DNA of 64,000 nt from an uncultured Pseudomonadales bacterium. GTDB lineage: Bacteria > Pseudomonadota > Gammaproteobacteria > Pseudomonadales > UBA7434. Below, piece by piece: positions 24,605 through 33,803 of this stretch. Where the stretch lies: assembly GCA_943788835.1 (NCBI GenBank), contig CALSRU010000015.1:1-64000 (forward strand). Reading direction: 5' to 3'. The translations under genes were made by a program, and so were the position numbers. Below the pieces are notes generated by a model. The model did not search any database. It was given only the letters and a program-made list of their open reading frames with translations, and was not told where the DNA came from. Position 1 is the stretch's first letter, and each line of letters opens with the position of its first letter.

Positions 24605-25240
24605 ATGCTTGCAACCCTCGGCAATCAAGTTACCCGCACGATTTATCTGCTTTGCATAACGCTAATGTTATGCCCTTCAACCCTCTGGGCTGGCAACGCT
24701 AATGAAACTGACGCTTCTAGCAACACAGACGAGCAAGCCGGTTGCGCAGCCCTATTCGACCACAGCATGCGACAACTGCACTCTCAACAGCAAATAGACC
24801 TTTGCGCACTCACGCAAGGCAAGCCCGTGCTTGTGGTCAACACGGCCAGCCACTGTGGCTTTACGCCGCAGTTTAAAAGCCTTGAGGCGCTGCATAAAAG
24901 CTACCAAGAACGAGGCCTCGTGGTTATTGGTTTTGCCAGCGACGATTTCAATCAAGAGGCGAAAAATGAAAAAGCCGCGGCTAACATCTGCTATATCAAC
25001 TACGGAGTCAGCTTCATTATGCTGGCGCCGTCTTCGGTAAAAGGCAAGCAAGCTAACCCAACATTTAAAGTGTTAGGTGAAAAAAGCACCCCACCCAATT
25101 GGAACTTTAATAAGTACTTAGTGAGCGCGAGCGGCCAGACTATCAAGCATTTTGGTAGTAGCGTGGAACCCACTAGCAGTGAGATCATTGAGGCCATTCA
25201 CACAGCGCTCAACATCGAAAGCGCGGCGCTGTCCAACTAA
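24605..25240 (+). CDS. Glutathione peroxidase family protein with export signal
   Basis: About 211 aa from the ATG at 24605 (the track begins 45 nt earlier). The N-terminus is a signal peptide (TIYLLCITLMLC ... LWAG), so the enzyme is probably periplasmic. The GPx fold is clear: VVNTASHCGFTPQFKSLEAL with the peroxidatic Cys, GLVVIGFASDDF, and WNFNKYLV, which holds the conserved Trp and Asn of the active site. The second GPx motif Gln is altered (FASDDFNQEA). It reduces peroxides using thioredoxin or glutathione; location outside the cytoplasm is unusual for the family. Confidence 0.85.
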   Translation: MLATLGNQVTRTIYLLCITLMLCPSTLWAGNANETDASSNTDEQAGCAALFDHSMRQLHSQQQIDLCALTQGKPVLVVNTASHCGFTPQFKSLEALHKSYQERGLVVIGFASDDFNQEAKNEKAAANICYINYGVSFIMLAPSSVKGKQANPTFKVLGEKSTPPNWNFNKYLVSASGQTIKHFGSSVEPTSSEIIEAIHTALNIESAALSN

Positions 25241-25278
25241 AACTAACGCCCCAAGCCATCCCAAACTTTCAAAAGCTA

Positions 25279-26832
25279 TTACAAATCTTCTATATTTTCC
25301 AGATAATAGTCGGCCTTATCTAGCAGAGCCTGCTGCACTTTCTGGTCCATTTTCGCCCAACTTCGATAAGCCATGGCTGTGCGTGGATTACGTGCAAAAC
25401 GCTCCTTGTGGCGCTGCATAAAGTGCCAGTAAAGACTATTAAAGGGGCAGGCTTTATCGCCGTAACGCTCTTTCACGGTGTAGTAGCAGTCGCCACAATA
25501 GTCACTCATCTTGTTGATATAACTCCCGCTAGCGGCGTAAGGCTTGGTCGCAACAATGCCACCGTCAGCAAACTGGCTCATGCCCCGCGTGTTTGGCATT
25601 TCCACCCATTCAACCGCATCGATATAGATACCTAAATACCATTGATCCATGGCGTCGGGATCAATACCCGCCAGCATGGCAAAGTTACCGGTGATCATAA
25701 GCCGCTGTATATGGTGGGCATAGGCGTAGTCTAATGACTGGTCGACCGCTTGCTTTACGCAGGTCATGCGCGTCTCACCACTCCAGAAAAAATCAGGTAG
25801 CGCCCGATGAGCGTCCAATGCGTTGAGTGCAGCATAGTCGGGCATATTTACCCAATAAACCGCACGAATATATTCTCGCCAACCCAATATTTGGCGAACA
25901 AACCCTTCAATTTGCGCTAAATCAATGCCATTACTCTCATCAAAAAAGTAATCCAACGCCGTTTCAATAACCTCCATGGGGTGCAGTATTTTACTATTCA
26001 GGGCAAAGGAGATTCTTGCATGATAAAGGCTCCAGCGACTCTCGCCGTGGCGCGTCATCGCGTCTTGAAAGCGACCAAAAGAAGGCAAGCAATGCTGGCA
26101 AAAAAAATGTAGCAACTGCTGCGACTGCTCATGATTAATAGGCCAGAGCAAAGCCTCCGTGCTGTTGCCAATACACTGAACATTGTGGCGAGCTATGCGA
26201 GCCACAATGTTACTCACATCGTTACTGAATAGAAGTGGCTGCGGAATAGAATCAATATCGTTTGATTTTAATTTTTTTCGATTATCGCCATCAAAATTCC
26301 ATTGCCCACCTTGCGGCTGATCGTCATCCATTAGCACCACAAAGCGCTTGCGCATTTTTCGATAAAAAAACTCCATCCTATTGTGCTTACCGGCATTGAT
26401 ATAATCGGCTATTTCATCCTTGGGTAGTAAAAAATGTTCGGTATCACAGCACCTAACTGCTACATCGTTATCAAAATCAAGGCTGAGTAACTGCGCAGCC
26501 AAGCGATACTCATCTGGCTGCTGATACTCAAACGTCGTTATCGCATGAGCACTACACAGTGATTTAATGAGATCCGGCAAATCGTTGTAGGCAACGGAGT
26601 CATCGAGTGTTAAATGTTGAACGGCATGACCTTGGCTACTCAGCGTAGCGGCAAATTCTGCCATTGCCGCAAAGAATCCGCACATTTTTTGAATGTGATG
26701 ATTAACATACTGCGCTTCTTGCTTGAGTTCGGCTATGACATACAACACATCGTCATTTTTCTGTTCGTACCAAGAATGCTTAGCGTTGAGTTGATCGCCA
26801 AGAATAAGGCGCAATGTAGAATAAGGCTTCAC
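25279..26832 (-). CDS. FeS-type bacterial cryptochrome/photolyase (FeS-BCP, CryPro/PhrB group)
   Basis: A 517 aa flavoprotein of the FeS-BCP group, which repairs (6-4) photoproducts or signals light. The N-terminal Rossmann domain begins TLRLILGDQLN. The C-terminal FAD-binding helical domain includes GESRWSLYHARISFALNS and MITGNFAMLAGIDP. The four [4Fe-4S] cysteines are all present: Cys358 (RMTC), Cys446 and Cys449 (YCGDC) and Cys462 (ACPF), with the spacing of Agrobacterium PhrB. Antenna and flavin are expected as 6,7-dimethyl-8-ribityllumazine and FAD. It follows cry-DASH on the same strand with a 90-bp gap, so the two may be co-transcribed. Confidence 0.93.
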   Translation of the reverse strand: MKPYSTLRLILGDQLNAKHSWYEQKNDDVLYVIAELKQEAQYVNHHIQKMCGFFAAMAEFAATLSSQGHAVQHLTLDDSVAYNDLPDLIKSLCSAHAITTFEYQQPDEYRLAAQLLSLDFDNDVAVRCCDTEHFLLPKDEIADYINAGKHNRMEFFYRKMRKRFVVLMDDDQPQGGQWNFDGDNRKKLKSNDIDSIPQPLLFSNDVSNIVARIARHNVQCIGNSTEALLWPINHEQSQQLLHFFCQHCLPSFGRFQDAMTRHGESRWSLYHARISFALNSKILHPMEVIETALDYFFDESNGIDLAQIEGFVRQILGWREYIRAVYWVNMPDYAALNALDAHRALPDFFWSGETRMTCVKQAVDQSLDYAYAHHIQRLMITGNFAMLAGIDPDAMDQWYLGIYIDAVEWVEMPNTRGMSQFADGGIVATKPYAASGSYINKMSDYCGDCYYTVKERYGDKACPFNSLYWHFMQRHKERFARNPRTAMAYRSWAKMDQKVQQALLDKADYYLENIEDL

Positions 26833-26921
26833 AAGTAGGTGCTCTATGATGGGGTTGCTGAAAGTTTTATAATTAGTGGCGTAATAGCGAGGAGCTTAAT
26901 CGCTCCCGGTTTAATATGGAT

Positions 26922-28235
26922 TTATTCGATGGGCCAGTCAGCCGCATCAACATGATCTAATGTTGCGTGACTAAAGTCACCCTGCCAGCGCGCTGTAAAG
27001 ACTCCGTCAGGGTCATAAGTTTTCGTCTGTTTTTCTAAATTGAAACGTCGATGGCCGCGCGGGTCTGCGCCCACACCGGCAAGATACTGCCAATTACCCC
27101 AGTTACACGCTACATCGTAGTCAACTAATTGCTGCTCCAGATAAGCAGCACCATAGCGCCAATCAATAGCTAACTCATGCACCAAACAACTGGCCACCCA
27201 TTGGCGCCCTCGATTAGACAAGTAGCCGGTGCTATTTAATTGCAGCATACAAGCGTTGACAATAGGATACGGCGTGGTACCGCAGCACCATTTTTTAAAC
27301 CGCTGCGGATAAAAACTGGTGATAGGACGCTGACCACTAATACCTGCAAAGGAGAATAAACGGCCACCGTATTTTTGTGCGTAACGATGAAAGTACTCTC
27401 GCCACAACAACTCAAAGTAGATCCAATAAGTTGAATCATTGCTTTCAACTCGCTGCTCATAACGGCGCAGTTCATGTATGGCGCGCCGCGGTGATAGACC
27501 TCCGTTAGCTAGCCACGGACTAAACTTAGTCGAGTAATCCATGCCGTCTAAGCCATTGCGCGTTTGCTTGTAGGTACTAGCCAACTCTTGCTCAAAATAA
27601 CGCGATACATGTGCGGCACCACTTTGCTCACCGCCTTTAAATAAAGCCGTCTTATTTTTTTCAAAGCTGGGGAAGTGTGCAAGCCATGTTTGCGGCGATG
27701 CTGGGCTAGGCGGCAGCGAAGCAAGTCGCAAAGCAGGCGATGGCACTGTTATCGATTCTACCGCGCGGCGAAATTTTGAAAAGCTGCTGGGTAAATCGCT
27801 GAGTTCGAATGGCAATTGCTCGAGGCTGAACAGTCGGTTGTTATCAATGGCGTGAAAACCAATCATTCGATAACGCTGGGCAAGTACTTGCCACTGCTGT
27901 TGCTCATAATAACCGGTGGGAGTGCTGCAAAAAACCTGTGTAATATTGTGCTGCGTGATCAGTTGTGCAATAGCCGACACCCCCGAATCATAGGTCACTA
28001 ACAAGTGTTGTTGGTACGATTTGAGGCTGCGGTCAAGGTCTTGCAGGCTTTCAAGTAAAAACTGCAGACGATGCCGCGACAATGCAGACGGCTCAGTAGA
28101 ATCAATGCCCTTGCTACTGGGTGGCAAGCAATATAGGCACAGTAGCTGGTCAACCTGAGCGGCCGCAAAGTTGAGCGCGATATTATCATCAATACGGAGA
28201 TCATGATTAAACCAAAAAAGACCGACCCGATGCAT
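26922..28235 (-). CDS. Cryptochrome DASH
   Basis: A 437 aa DASH-type cryptochrome/photolyase with FAD and (typically) MTHF antenna; these act on single-stranded or looped DNA lesions and may signal blue light. The N-terminal photolyase domain starts VGLFWFNHDLRIDDN. The DASH markers are YSTKFSPWLANGGLSPR, TGYLSNRGRQ, IDWRYGAAYLE and NWGNWQYLAGVGADPR followed by RRFNLEKQT. Length is at the short end for the family because the N-terminal region is compact. It diverges from the DCC-family gene at 28394 and precedes the FeS-type photolyase. Confidence 0.93.
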   Translation of the reverse strand: MHRVGLFWFNHDLRIDDNIALNFAAAQVDQLLCLYCLPPSSKGIDSTEPSALSRHRLQFLLESLQDLDRSLKSYQQHLLVTYDSGVSAIAQLITQHNITQVFCSTPTGYYEQQQWQVLAQRYRMIGFHAIDNNRLFSLEQLPFELSDLPSSFSKFRRAVESITVPSPALRLASLPPSPASPQTWLAHFPSFEKNKTALFKGGEQSGAAHVSRYFEQELASTYKQTRNGLDGMDYSTKFSPWLANGGLSPRRAIHELRRYEQRVESNDSTYWIYFELLWREYFHRYAQKYGGRLFSFAGISGQRPITSFYPQRFKKWCCGTTPYPIVNACMLQLNSTGYLSNRGRQWVASCLVHELAIDWRYGAAYLEQQLVDYDVACNWGNWQYLAGVGADPRGHRRFNLEKQTKTYDPDGVFTARWQGDFSHATLDHVDAADWPIE

Positions 28236-28393
28236 GTTATATCCTTAGAATGAGCGAGTGATTCATACAATCAGGCACTCAATATGAGCTGTAAACGAAT
28301 CTCTGGCGTAATATACGTAAATCCATTCGCATTGGACTTGTATGCTCCCACTCGCACAAGGCCTCTACGAACCAATCTACTCTGGGATACTCA

Positions 28394-28789
28394 ATGGCAA
28401 ACGAACTTACCATTTTTTATGATGGCGGATGCCCGCTTTGCGTGGCAGAAATGCGACATCTACACCAAAGGAATGGTCAAAATAAAATCGCCTTCGAAGA
28501 TATTTATGCAGCCGACTTCGAAGAGCGCTTTCCTCATATCAATCAGCAAAAAGCTGACAGTATTTTGCACGGGCAAAGGGCTGATGGGCAAATTATTTTA
28601 GGGCTCGATGTCACCTATCAGGCTTGGACGCTCGTGGGTAAACGACATTGGGTTGCTGTACTGCGCTGGCCCATTATTAAACATGTTGCTGATGCCGTTT
28701 ATTTGCTGTTTGCACGCTATCGCAACACCATATCAAAACTTCTGACTGGAAAATCGCGCTGCGAAGCCTGCGCTATTGATAAGCACTAA
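28394..28789 (+). CDS. DCC family thiol-disulfide protein (DUF393)
   Basis: A 131 aa protein with the family's N-terminal motif, FYDGGCPLC, near residues 8-16, a thioredoxin-like CxxC. Members are short proteins annotated as thiol-disulfide oxidoreductases with little biochemistry. DUF393 genes often lie next to photolyase genes in marine gammaproteobacteria, and here one diverges from cry-DASH. The ATG at 28394 is chosen because it begins the domain (MANELTIFYDG). Confidence 0.85.
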   Translation: MANELTIFYDGGCPLCVAEMRHLHQRNGQNKIAFEDIYAADFEERFPHINQQKADSILHGQRADGQIILGLDVTYQAWTLVGKRHWVAVLRWPIIKHVADAVYLLFARYRNTISKLLTGKSRCEACAIDKH

Positions 28790-28823
28790 ACTCTCCGCTT
28801 CTCCCTCTCTCTCCCCGACACCG

Positions 28824-28839
28824 ATGCAAACTTTTGCAT
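28824..28839. promoter_or_regulatory. Perfect palindrome upstream of sulfatase 1
   Basis: ATGCAAA-CT-TTTGCAT is a perfect 7-2-7 palindrome 140 bp before the sulfatase start and between two plus-strand genes. It could be a regulator site; no partner is known. Confidence 0.35.
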
Positions 28840-28907
28840 GGGGGACATTCTAGACTCTAGTCTACCGCGATCTTCATCCACCCTCACACTCATAACGCCC
28901 GCAGGAC

Positions 28908-28944
28908 TTGTCATAAAAAATATTATGGCATATAGTATGCCTAA
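28908..28944 (+). promoter_or_regulatory. Sigma70-type promoter with overlapping palindromic operator
   Basis: TTGTCA (28908-28913), a 17-bp spacer and TATAGT (28931-28936) form a good promoter for sulfatase 1. The palindrome TTATGGCAT-atagt-ATGCCTAA (28923-28944) is centred on the -10 element, so a bound regulator should block transcription. The same GGCAT-N5-ATGCC core occurs near 33656 and 56657. Confidence 0.65.
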
Positions 28945-28977
28945 TTTTTTAATTACCACTATGGGCGCTCGCAGCTT

Positions 28978-30660
28978 ATGAAAAAAACAATCGTTATTGC
29001 ACTAGCATTGCTTACCATTGCTGGCGCCACAGCTTGGCTAAACCGCATTGAAATATTACTCGCGATCGTGCAATACAAAGCAAAAACTGAACGGACGATC
29101 GCTCCCCACCGTGCTGTTGAGTGGCAGCAAGGTCCGGCAACAGCAAGCAGTTCAGCCAACGCCCGACCACCCAACATTATCTTAATACTAGCCGATGACC
29201 TAGGTATCAATGATGTTTCAACGTTCGGGGGCGGCGTTGCCAGCGGCCGCGTAACCACCCCTAACATAGACCAATTAGCCGCACAGGGGGCTATTTTTAA
29301 TCAGGCTTATGCCGGCGCCGCAACCTGCGCACCGTCGCGGGCAATGATCATGACAGGGCGCTACCCCACGCGAACGGGCTATGAATTCACACCCACTCCC
29401 TCGGGCATGGGTCCTATGATTAGCATCATAGCCAACAGCATCGAGCGAAACCTGCCTCCCGCCCTATTCAACGAAGAAGCAGCCAACGCTGCGGCCGCTT
29501 ACGAAGATCAAGGCTTACCCGGTTCAGAAATCACCATTGCAGAGATACTAAAAGAGCGCGGCTATCACACTGCGCACATTGGCAAGTGGCATTTGGGTCG
29601 CAGCGTGGGCATGACGCCCAACGACCAAGGCTTTGATGAAAGTTTGTTTATGACTAGCGGCCTCTTCCTTCCGGAGGATGACCCTAATGTGGTGAATGCC
29701 AAGTTAGCTTTTGACCCTATCGATAGATTTTTATGGGCACGTTTAACGTACGCCGCCGCTTTCAACAATACCGACCTCGAAGCTTTCCGACCCGGCGGCT
29801 ACCTTACCGATTACTGGACCGACGAATCGATTAAGGTCATTGAAGCGAATAAAAATCAGCCATTTTTTCTTTATCTAGCCCACTGGGGCGTGCATACCCC
29901 TTTGCAAGCCACCCGCGCAGATTATGAAGCCGTGGGTGATATAAAACCGCATCGGCTGCGTGTTTATGCCGCCATGCTGCGCGCCCTGGATCGCAGTGTA
30001 GGGCGTATTATGCAAAGCCTAGAAGAGCAAGGCTTAGCTGAAAATACCATCGTCATGTTTTCCAGCGATAACGGCGGGGCTGGCTATATAGGCCTTAAAG
30101 ATATCAACGCCCCCTACCGCGGCTGGAAAATGACCCAATTTGAAGGCGGTCTTCGCGCACCCACTTTTATGAAATGGCCCGCCAAAATTGCGCCGGGAAC
30201 GATGGTAGACGAACCCGTAACACACATCGACTTTATGCCCACGCTGACTGCAGCGGCTCAAGGAACAATCCCTGAAGGCCTTGCCATTGACGGCGAGAAT
30301 TTGTTGCCTCTGGTGATTGAGCCCGGCCAAGGGCAGGCCCAAGAACCTTGGTCTCGTGAAACTTTATTTTGGCAAAGCGGTTATTATCGAGCGGTGCGGC
30401 ATGGCGATTGGAAGCTACAAATCTCCGAGAGACCTAAAATGAGCTGGCTCTACAACCTTGAGGACGACCCTACCGAGCAAAACAACCTAGCCGACGTGCG
30501 CATCGATAAACTCAATGAGCTCAATGCGCTATTAAATGCACATCAGGAAGCCGCTCGCAAACCCCTCGAGCCCTATGTAATGGAGGGACCTATTGCTGTT
30601 GACAAATCATTGGTAGAACCGTTTACTCAAGGCGACGAATATATTTACTGGCCAAACTGA
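28978..30660 (+). CDS. Type I sulfatase, arylsulfatase-like
   Basis: A 560 aa sulfatase with an N-terminal signal anchor (IVIALALLTIAGATAW), so it probably acts in the periplasm. Domain start: PNIILILADDLG with the metal-binding Asp73 and Asp74. The formylglycine motif is CAPSR with Cys117 the residue to be converted. HIGKWHLG, ALDRSVGRIM and FSSDNGG complete the active-site set. It hydrolyses sulfate esters; the substrate (aryl, alkyl, sugar) cannot be told. No formylglycine-generating enzyme is in the window. It is preceded by a promoter overlapped by the palindromic operator and followed by a GST and an SDR in the same direction. Confidence 0.92.
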   Translation: MKKTIVIALALLTIAGATAWLNRIEILLAIVQYKAKTERTIAPHRAVEWQQGPATASSSANARPPNIILILADDLGINDVSTFGGGVASGRVTTPNIDQLAAQGAIFNQAYAGAATCAPSRAMIMTGRYPTRTGYEFTPTPSGMGPMISIIANSIERNLPPALFNEEAANAAAAYEDQGLPGSEITIAEILKERGYHTAHIGKWHLGRSVGMTPNDQGFDESLFMTSGLFLPEDDPNVVNAKLAFDPIDRFLWARLTYAAAFNNTDLEAFRPGGYLTDYWTDESIKVIEANKNQPFFLYLAHWGVHTPLQATRADYEAVGDIKPHRLRVYAAMLRALDRSVGRIMQSLEEQGLAENTIVMFSSDNGGAGYIGLKDINAPYRGWKMTQFEGGLRAPTFMKWPAKIAPGTMVDEPVTHIDFMPTLTAAAQGTIPEGLAIDGENLLPLVIEPGQGQAQEPWSRETLFWQSGYYRAVRHGDWKLQISERPKMSWLYNLEDDPTEQNNLADVRIDKLNELNALLNAHQEAARKPLEPYVMEGPIAVDKSLVEPFTQGDEYIYWPN

Positions 30661-30752
30661 TCCAGTCACTGCCCTCTCACTGCCTAGCTATTACGTGGAT
30701 CACTTTTAGCCGAACGACTTCTAAGCATGAGGGACTGAGCGCGAGAATACTC

Positions 30753-31868
30753 ATGTCTTCAAGCACCGACCTATCACCACCGGATGTAAAGCTCTATGGG
30801 TCAAATATTTCCTACTTTACCGGTAAGTTAGAAAACTATTTTCGCCTCAAAAGCATACCCTATACGCTTTGCTCGATGCAGTTTCCGCGTGATGCTCAAC
30901 GTATAAAAGCACAGGTTGGCGTTTCGCAAATGCCCGCTGTGAGGCTAGCCGATGGTCGCTGGATGACTGACTCCACTAAAATCATTCAGTGGTTTGAAGC
31001 GCAGCCCACGTCCACTTCCATTATGCCAACCGATCCTTTACAAGCATTCTTATGCTTATTGCTCGAAGACTACGCTGACGAATGGCTGTGGCGGCCAGCC
31101 ATGCATTACCGCTGGCACTACGCTGAGGGAGCGCATTTTGCGAGCCGACATCTAGCCGACGAACTGACCCGCAACATCCGCTTGCCTGGCGCTGTTAAGC
31201 GCTGGCAGCTGCGCTGGCGACAACGCCAAGGTTATACGATAGGCGACGGCATTACTGGAGACAACATTGCCGGTATTGAAAAAATTTACAGCCGTACTTT
31301 GCAGCATTTGCAAACTATTTTCTGCAAGCGGCCTTTTATTATGGGCCAAAGGCCGAGCCTTGCTGATATCGGTTTTGCTGGTCCATTTTTTCGTCATTTC
31401 GGTCTCGACCCTGTGCCGCTAGAAATTATGCGTCAGCATGCACCGGCAGTACTCGAGTGGATTGCCCGACTGTGGAATACACGAATAGAAAATTGCTCGG
31501 CCGCTTGGCCCACAACCCTACCCGATCATTTGGGGCCACTGTTAGACGAAATAGGCCAACATTATTTGCCGTATCTGTGCGCCAATGCCGACGCCGTAAC
31601 GAAGGGCCAAAAACGTTTTAATACACAGATCGGTGGCATTGCTTACCAAAAGGCTCGCTATTCGCGCTACAGGGTAGGATGCTTGCAGGAACTGCGCTTG
31701 CACTATGAAGCCCTACCCAACGAGGTAAAGGCGGCTGCCGAAACCTTGCTAAAAAATCATCATTGCTGGGAGCCACTATGGCAAAATACCGATTTGCCGC
31801 TGCTGCCAGATCAAGATCAAGGTTTGCCCTTTAGCGGCTCCACTAAAATGATTGGCGTAAATGAATAA
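30753..31868 (+). CDS. Long GST-family protein (type with AMHYRW motif), copy 1
   Basis: A 371 aa glutathione-S-transferase-like protein, much longer than usual GSTs (about 200-230 aa). The thioredoxin-like N-domain (VKLYGSNISYFTGKLENYFRLKSIPYT ... QMPAVRLADG) is followed by a helical domain containing AMHYRW, and a C-terminal extension of about 120 aa. The catalytic Ser/Tyr seems to be Ser or Tyr in ISYFTGK. The same architecture and AMHYRW motif recur in two paralogs at 55292 and 60658. It may act on hydrophobic or halogenated substrates; inferred. It is in line with sulfatase 1 (gap 92 bp) and the SDR (gap 63 bp). Confidence 0.8.
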   Translation: MSSSTDLSPPDVKLYGSNISYFTGKLENYFRLKSIPYTLCSMQFPRDAQRIKAQVGVSQMPAVRLADGRWMTDSTKIIQWFEAQPTSTSIMPTDPLQAFLCLLLEDYADEWLWRPAMHYRWHYAEGAHFASRHLADELTRNIRLPGAVKRWQLRWRQRQGYTIGDGITGDNIAGIEKIYSRTLQHLQTIFCKRPFIMGQRPSLADIGFAGPFFRHFGLDPVPLEIMRQHAPAVLEWIARLWNTRIENCSAAWPTTLPDHLGPLLDEIGQHYLPYLCANADAVTKGQKRFNTQIGGIAYQKARYSRYRVGCLQELRLHYEALPNEVKAAAETLLKNHHCWEPLWQNTDLPLLPDQDQGLPFSGSTKMIGVNE

Positions 31869-31931
31869 CGATTTTTTTATGTTGCGTGTCTTTTAAATAA
31901 AATATCAGTATTTTTTACCGGAGAATATAAC

Positions 31932-32711
31932 GTGGAATTAAGAAATAAAATAGTCGTTATCACTGGCGGCGGAAGTGGCATTGGCAAAGCACTGGCCACA
32001 CGCTTTAAAGCCGAGGGCACACAACAAATTGTAGTGGTTGATATCAATGTGGATAACGTTGCTGCTGTAGCCAAACAGCTCGATTGCATTGCCATGACCG
32101 CCGATGTCTCTAAAGAGGAAGATATTCGGCGCGTGATTGAAGATACCGAAGCGAATGTCGGTCCGATTGACCTCTTTTGCTCTAACGCTGGCGTGGCGCT
32201 AGGACCAAGCATTGACTCACCTAGTCAGGAATGGCAGTCAAGCTGGGATATCAATGTAATGCCCCATGTTTATGCTGCGCGGCACTTAGTCCCGCGGATG
32301 GTGGCGCGCGGCGGCGGCTATTTTTTAAATACCGCGTCAGCCGCAGGGTTGCTCAATCAAATTGGCGGGGCTGCCTATGCGGTAACGAAGCATGCGGCTG
32401 TTGGCTTTGCAGAATGGCTAGCTATTCATCATGCCCATGAGGGCATCAAAGTATCGCTGCTGTGTCCTCAAGCAGTACGAACCGCTATGACCACCACCGA
32501 TCTCGATAATACCAGTGTCTCGGCTGCCAGCGTAGATGGCATGATGGAACCGGAACTCTTAGCGGAGGTTGTCGTCAATCAATTACAAAAGGAAAGCTTT
32601 CTCATCTTACCGCATGAAGATGTATTAACTTACATGCAGCGCAAAACGAGTAACTATGACCGCTGGATTAATGGCATGAATCGACTCATGCAAAAACTTA
32701 CAGGAGGTTGA
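31932..32711 (+). CDS. Short-chain dehydrogenase/reductase
   Basis: A 259 aa classical SDR oxidoreductase. The cofactor motif TGGGSGIG is at residues 11-18, SNAG at about 85-88, and the catalytic Tyr149 and Lys153 (YAVTK) are present. Asp in VVDIN after the second strand favours NAD(H). The GTG start is supported by GGAG 8 nt upstream. Its stop lies 5 bp from the end of the convergent tetR gene. It probably oxidises or reduces a hydroxyl/keto group of the substrate processed by the neighbouring sulfatase and GST. Confidence 0.85.
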   Translation: MELRNKIVVITGGGSGIGKALATRFKAEGTQQIVVVDINVDNVAAVAKQLDCIAMTADVSKEEDIRRVIEDTEANVGPIDLFCSNAGVALGPSIDSPSQEWQSSWDINVMPHVYAARHLVPRMVARGGGYFLNTASAAGLLNQIGGAAYAVTKHAAVGFAEWLAIHHAHEGIKVSLLCPQAVRTAMTTTDLDNTSVSAASVDGMMEPELLAEVVVNQLQKESFLILPHEDVLTYMQRKTSNYDRWINGMNRLMQKLTGG

Positions 32712-32716
32712 GGCGC

Positions 32717-33301
32717 CTACTGCAATTGGCCGAGCACTAAATTAGCGATCAGCTCAATACTCGCATTCCTACTCATCTTTTGGTGAACAGTCAGTCGCTC
32801 CCAAAAATCAAATGATGTGATGGCGTCAACGGCTTCACGTGTTTCAGGAGACACGCTGGCCAGCTCGGGCAACCAAACATTCATGTCTTTGCGAATGCGC
32901 TGTGCACCCTCTAGGTAGTTTTGCTTGACCTGCGGAGATCGCCACAACAAGAGCTGTACTGCTCGCATAACCCCCGCCAACTCAGTATAGGCTCCAGCAT
33001 GAGACTCCACAGCACGTGTGACGCGTTCTTCAAGCGTTCCGCTCCGATCGCTCTGAGAAAATAGCTCGGCATACCACGGCCTCATAGTCTGATCGATTTC
33101 AGCATAGAGTTTCTCCATTTCTGAAAAATGGCGAAACACCGTACGAATGGCCACCCCGGCTTTATCAGCTACTTGCTGAGCCGTCGGAATCATATGGCCT
33201 TCGTTAATCAAATCGACCACAGCATCGACAATTAATTGTCGACTGCGTTCACTGCGCTGTATGCGCCCGTCAGGCTTATTATTTTTTTCGATTTTTTTCA
33301 A
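32717..33301 (-). CDS. TetR family transcriptional regulator
   Basis: A 194 aa repressor-type regulator. The N-terminal helix-turn-helix is clear (VDAVVDLINEGHMIPTAQQVADKAGVAIRTVFRHFSE); the rest is an all-helical ligand domain. Divergent from it lies the DUF2855 gene, and the space between contains palindromes with the GGCAT/ATGCC core also found at the sulfatase 1 promoter, so TetR is the best candidate for their binding protein. The ligand is unknown. Confidence 0.88.
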   Translation of the reverse strand: MKKIEKNNKPDGRIQRSERSRQLIVDAVVDLINEGHMIPTAQQVADKAGVAIRTVFRHFSEMEKLYAEIDQTMRPWYAELFSQSDRSGTLEERVTRAVESHAGAYTELAGVMRAVQLLLWRSPQVKQNYLEGAQRIRKDMNVWLPELASVSPETREAVDAITSFDFWERLTVHQKMSRNASIELIANLVLGQLQ

Positions 33302-33520
33302 TACGACCTTTCATCCCAAACGAGCTCAACGCAAACGATCTACTCCATAACCCGGTTATCGCTGTTGTTGTTATCACTGATGTTATTACTAACGCTAACC
33401 GTGCGTTATTATTCGGAGGACGCTGACTTATTCTCTCGCTCATGAGCCTGCCCTAGCATGCGTGTAAAACTGCAACAAATTAAGTATGACAGCAAAGTTA
33501 AAGTAGCCACACCTAAATAT

Positions 33521-33546
33521 TGGCATAATTGTGCCATAAAATGGCA
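33521..33546. promoter_or_regulatory. Palindromic operator elements near tetR
   Basis: TTGGCAT-aatt-GTGCCATAA (from 33521) and, overlapping it, the perfect palindrome TGCCAT-AAA-ATGGCA (33532-33546). They are about 220 bp before tetR and share the GGCAT/ATGCC half-site. Confidence 0.5.
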
Positions 33547-33653
33547 GTCTCAGCGAATGGCCTCAGTGCAGGCACTATTAGCCGCTCCTGATGCTCTACT
33601 CTGCATATGAAAGTCCCTTCTTTGTTCTTGCCGATAGATTGTGTTTTTTTATT

Positions 33654-33672
33654 TTGGCATATAAGATGTCAA
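33654..33672. promoter_or_regulatory. Operator-like palindrome at the DUF2855 promoter
   Basis: TTGGCAT-ataag-ATGTCAA (one mismatch to GGCAT-N5-ATGCC). It overlaps a likely -10 (TAAGAT, 33662) with TTGTGT 17 bp upstream. Same spacing as at the sulfatase 1 promoter. Confidence 0.55.
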
Positions 33673-33803
33673 AATAAAGCTAAAATGTTTTAATAAGCGT
33701 CGTATAGCCGGCGGGAATAACAATGCAACGTCCTTGCACGGGCAATGGGCCACGTCAATACGCCACTAAAACATGGCGCTAACGCAGTATTTAAGGAGTT
33801 TTC

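Larger units (their letters stand above)
33302..33803. other. Divergent tetR / DUF2855 control region
   Basis: About 500 bp without a convincing gene. It carries at least three palindromic elements (33521-33546 and 33654-33672), and a promoter-like TTGTGT-N17-TAAGAT overlapping the second. A plus ORF (33236-33445) with a hydrophobic stretch lacks a good start and was not called. Confidence 0.6.

Noticed and set aside
33236-33445. 69-aa plus ORF with a hydrophobic stretch next to tetR
   Set aside because: It overlaps tetR, lacks a ribosome binding site, and the hydrophobic part is simple Leu-rich sequence.
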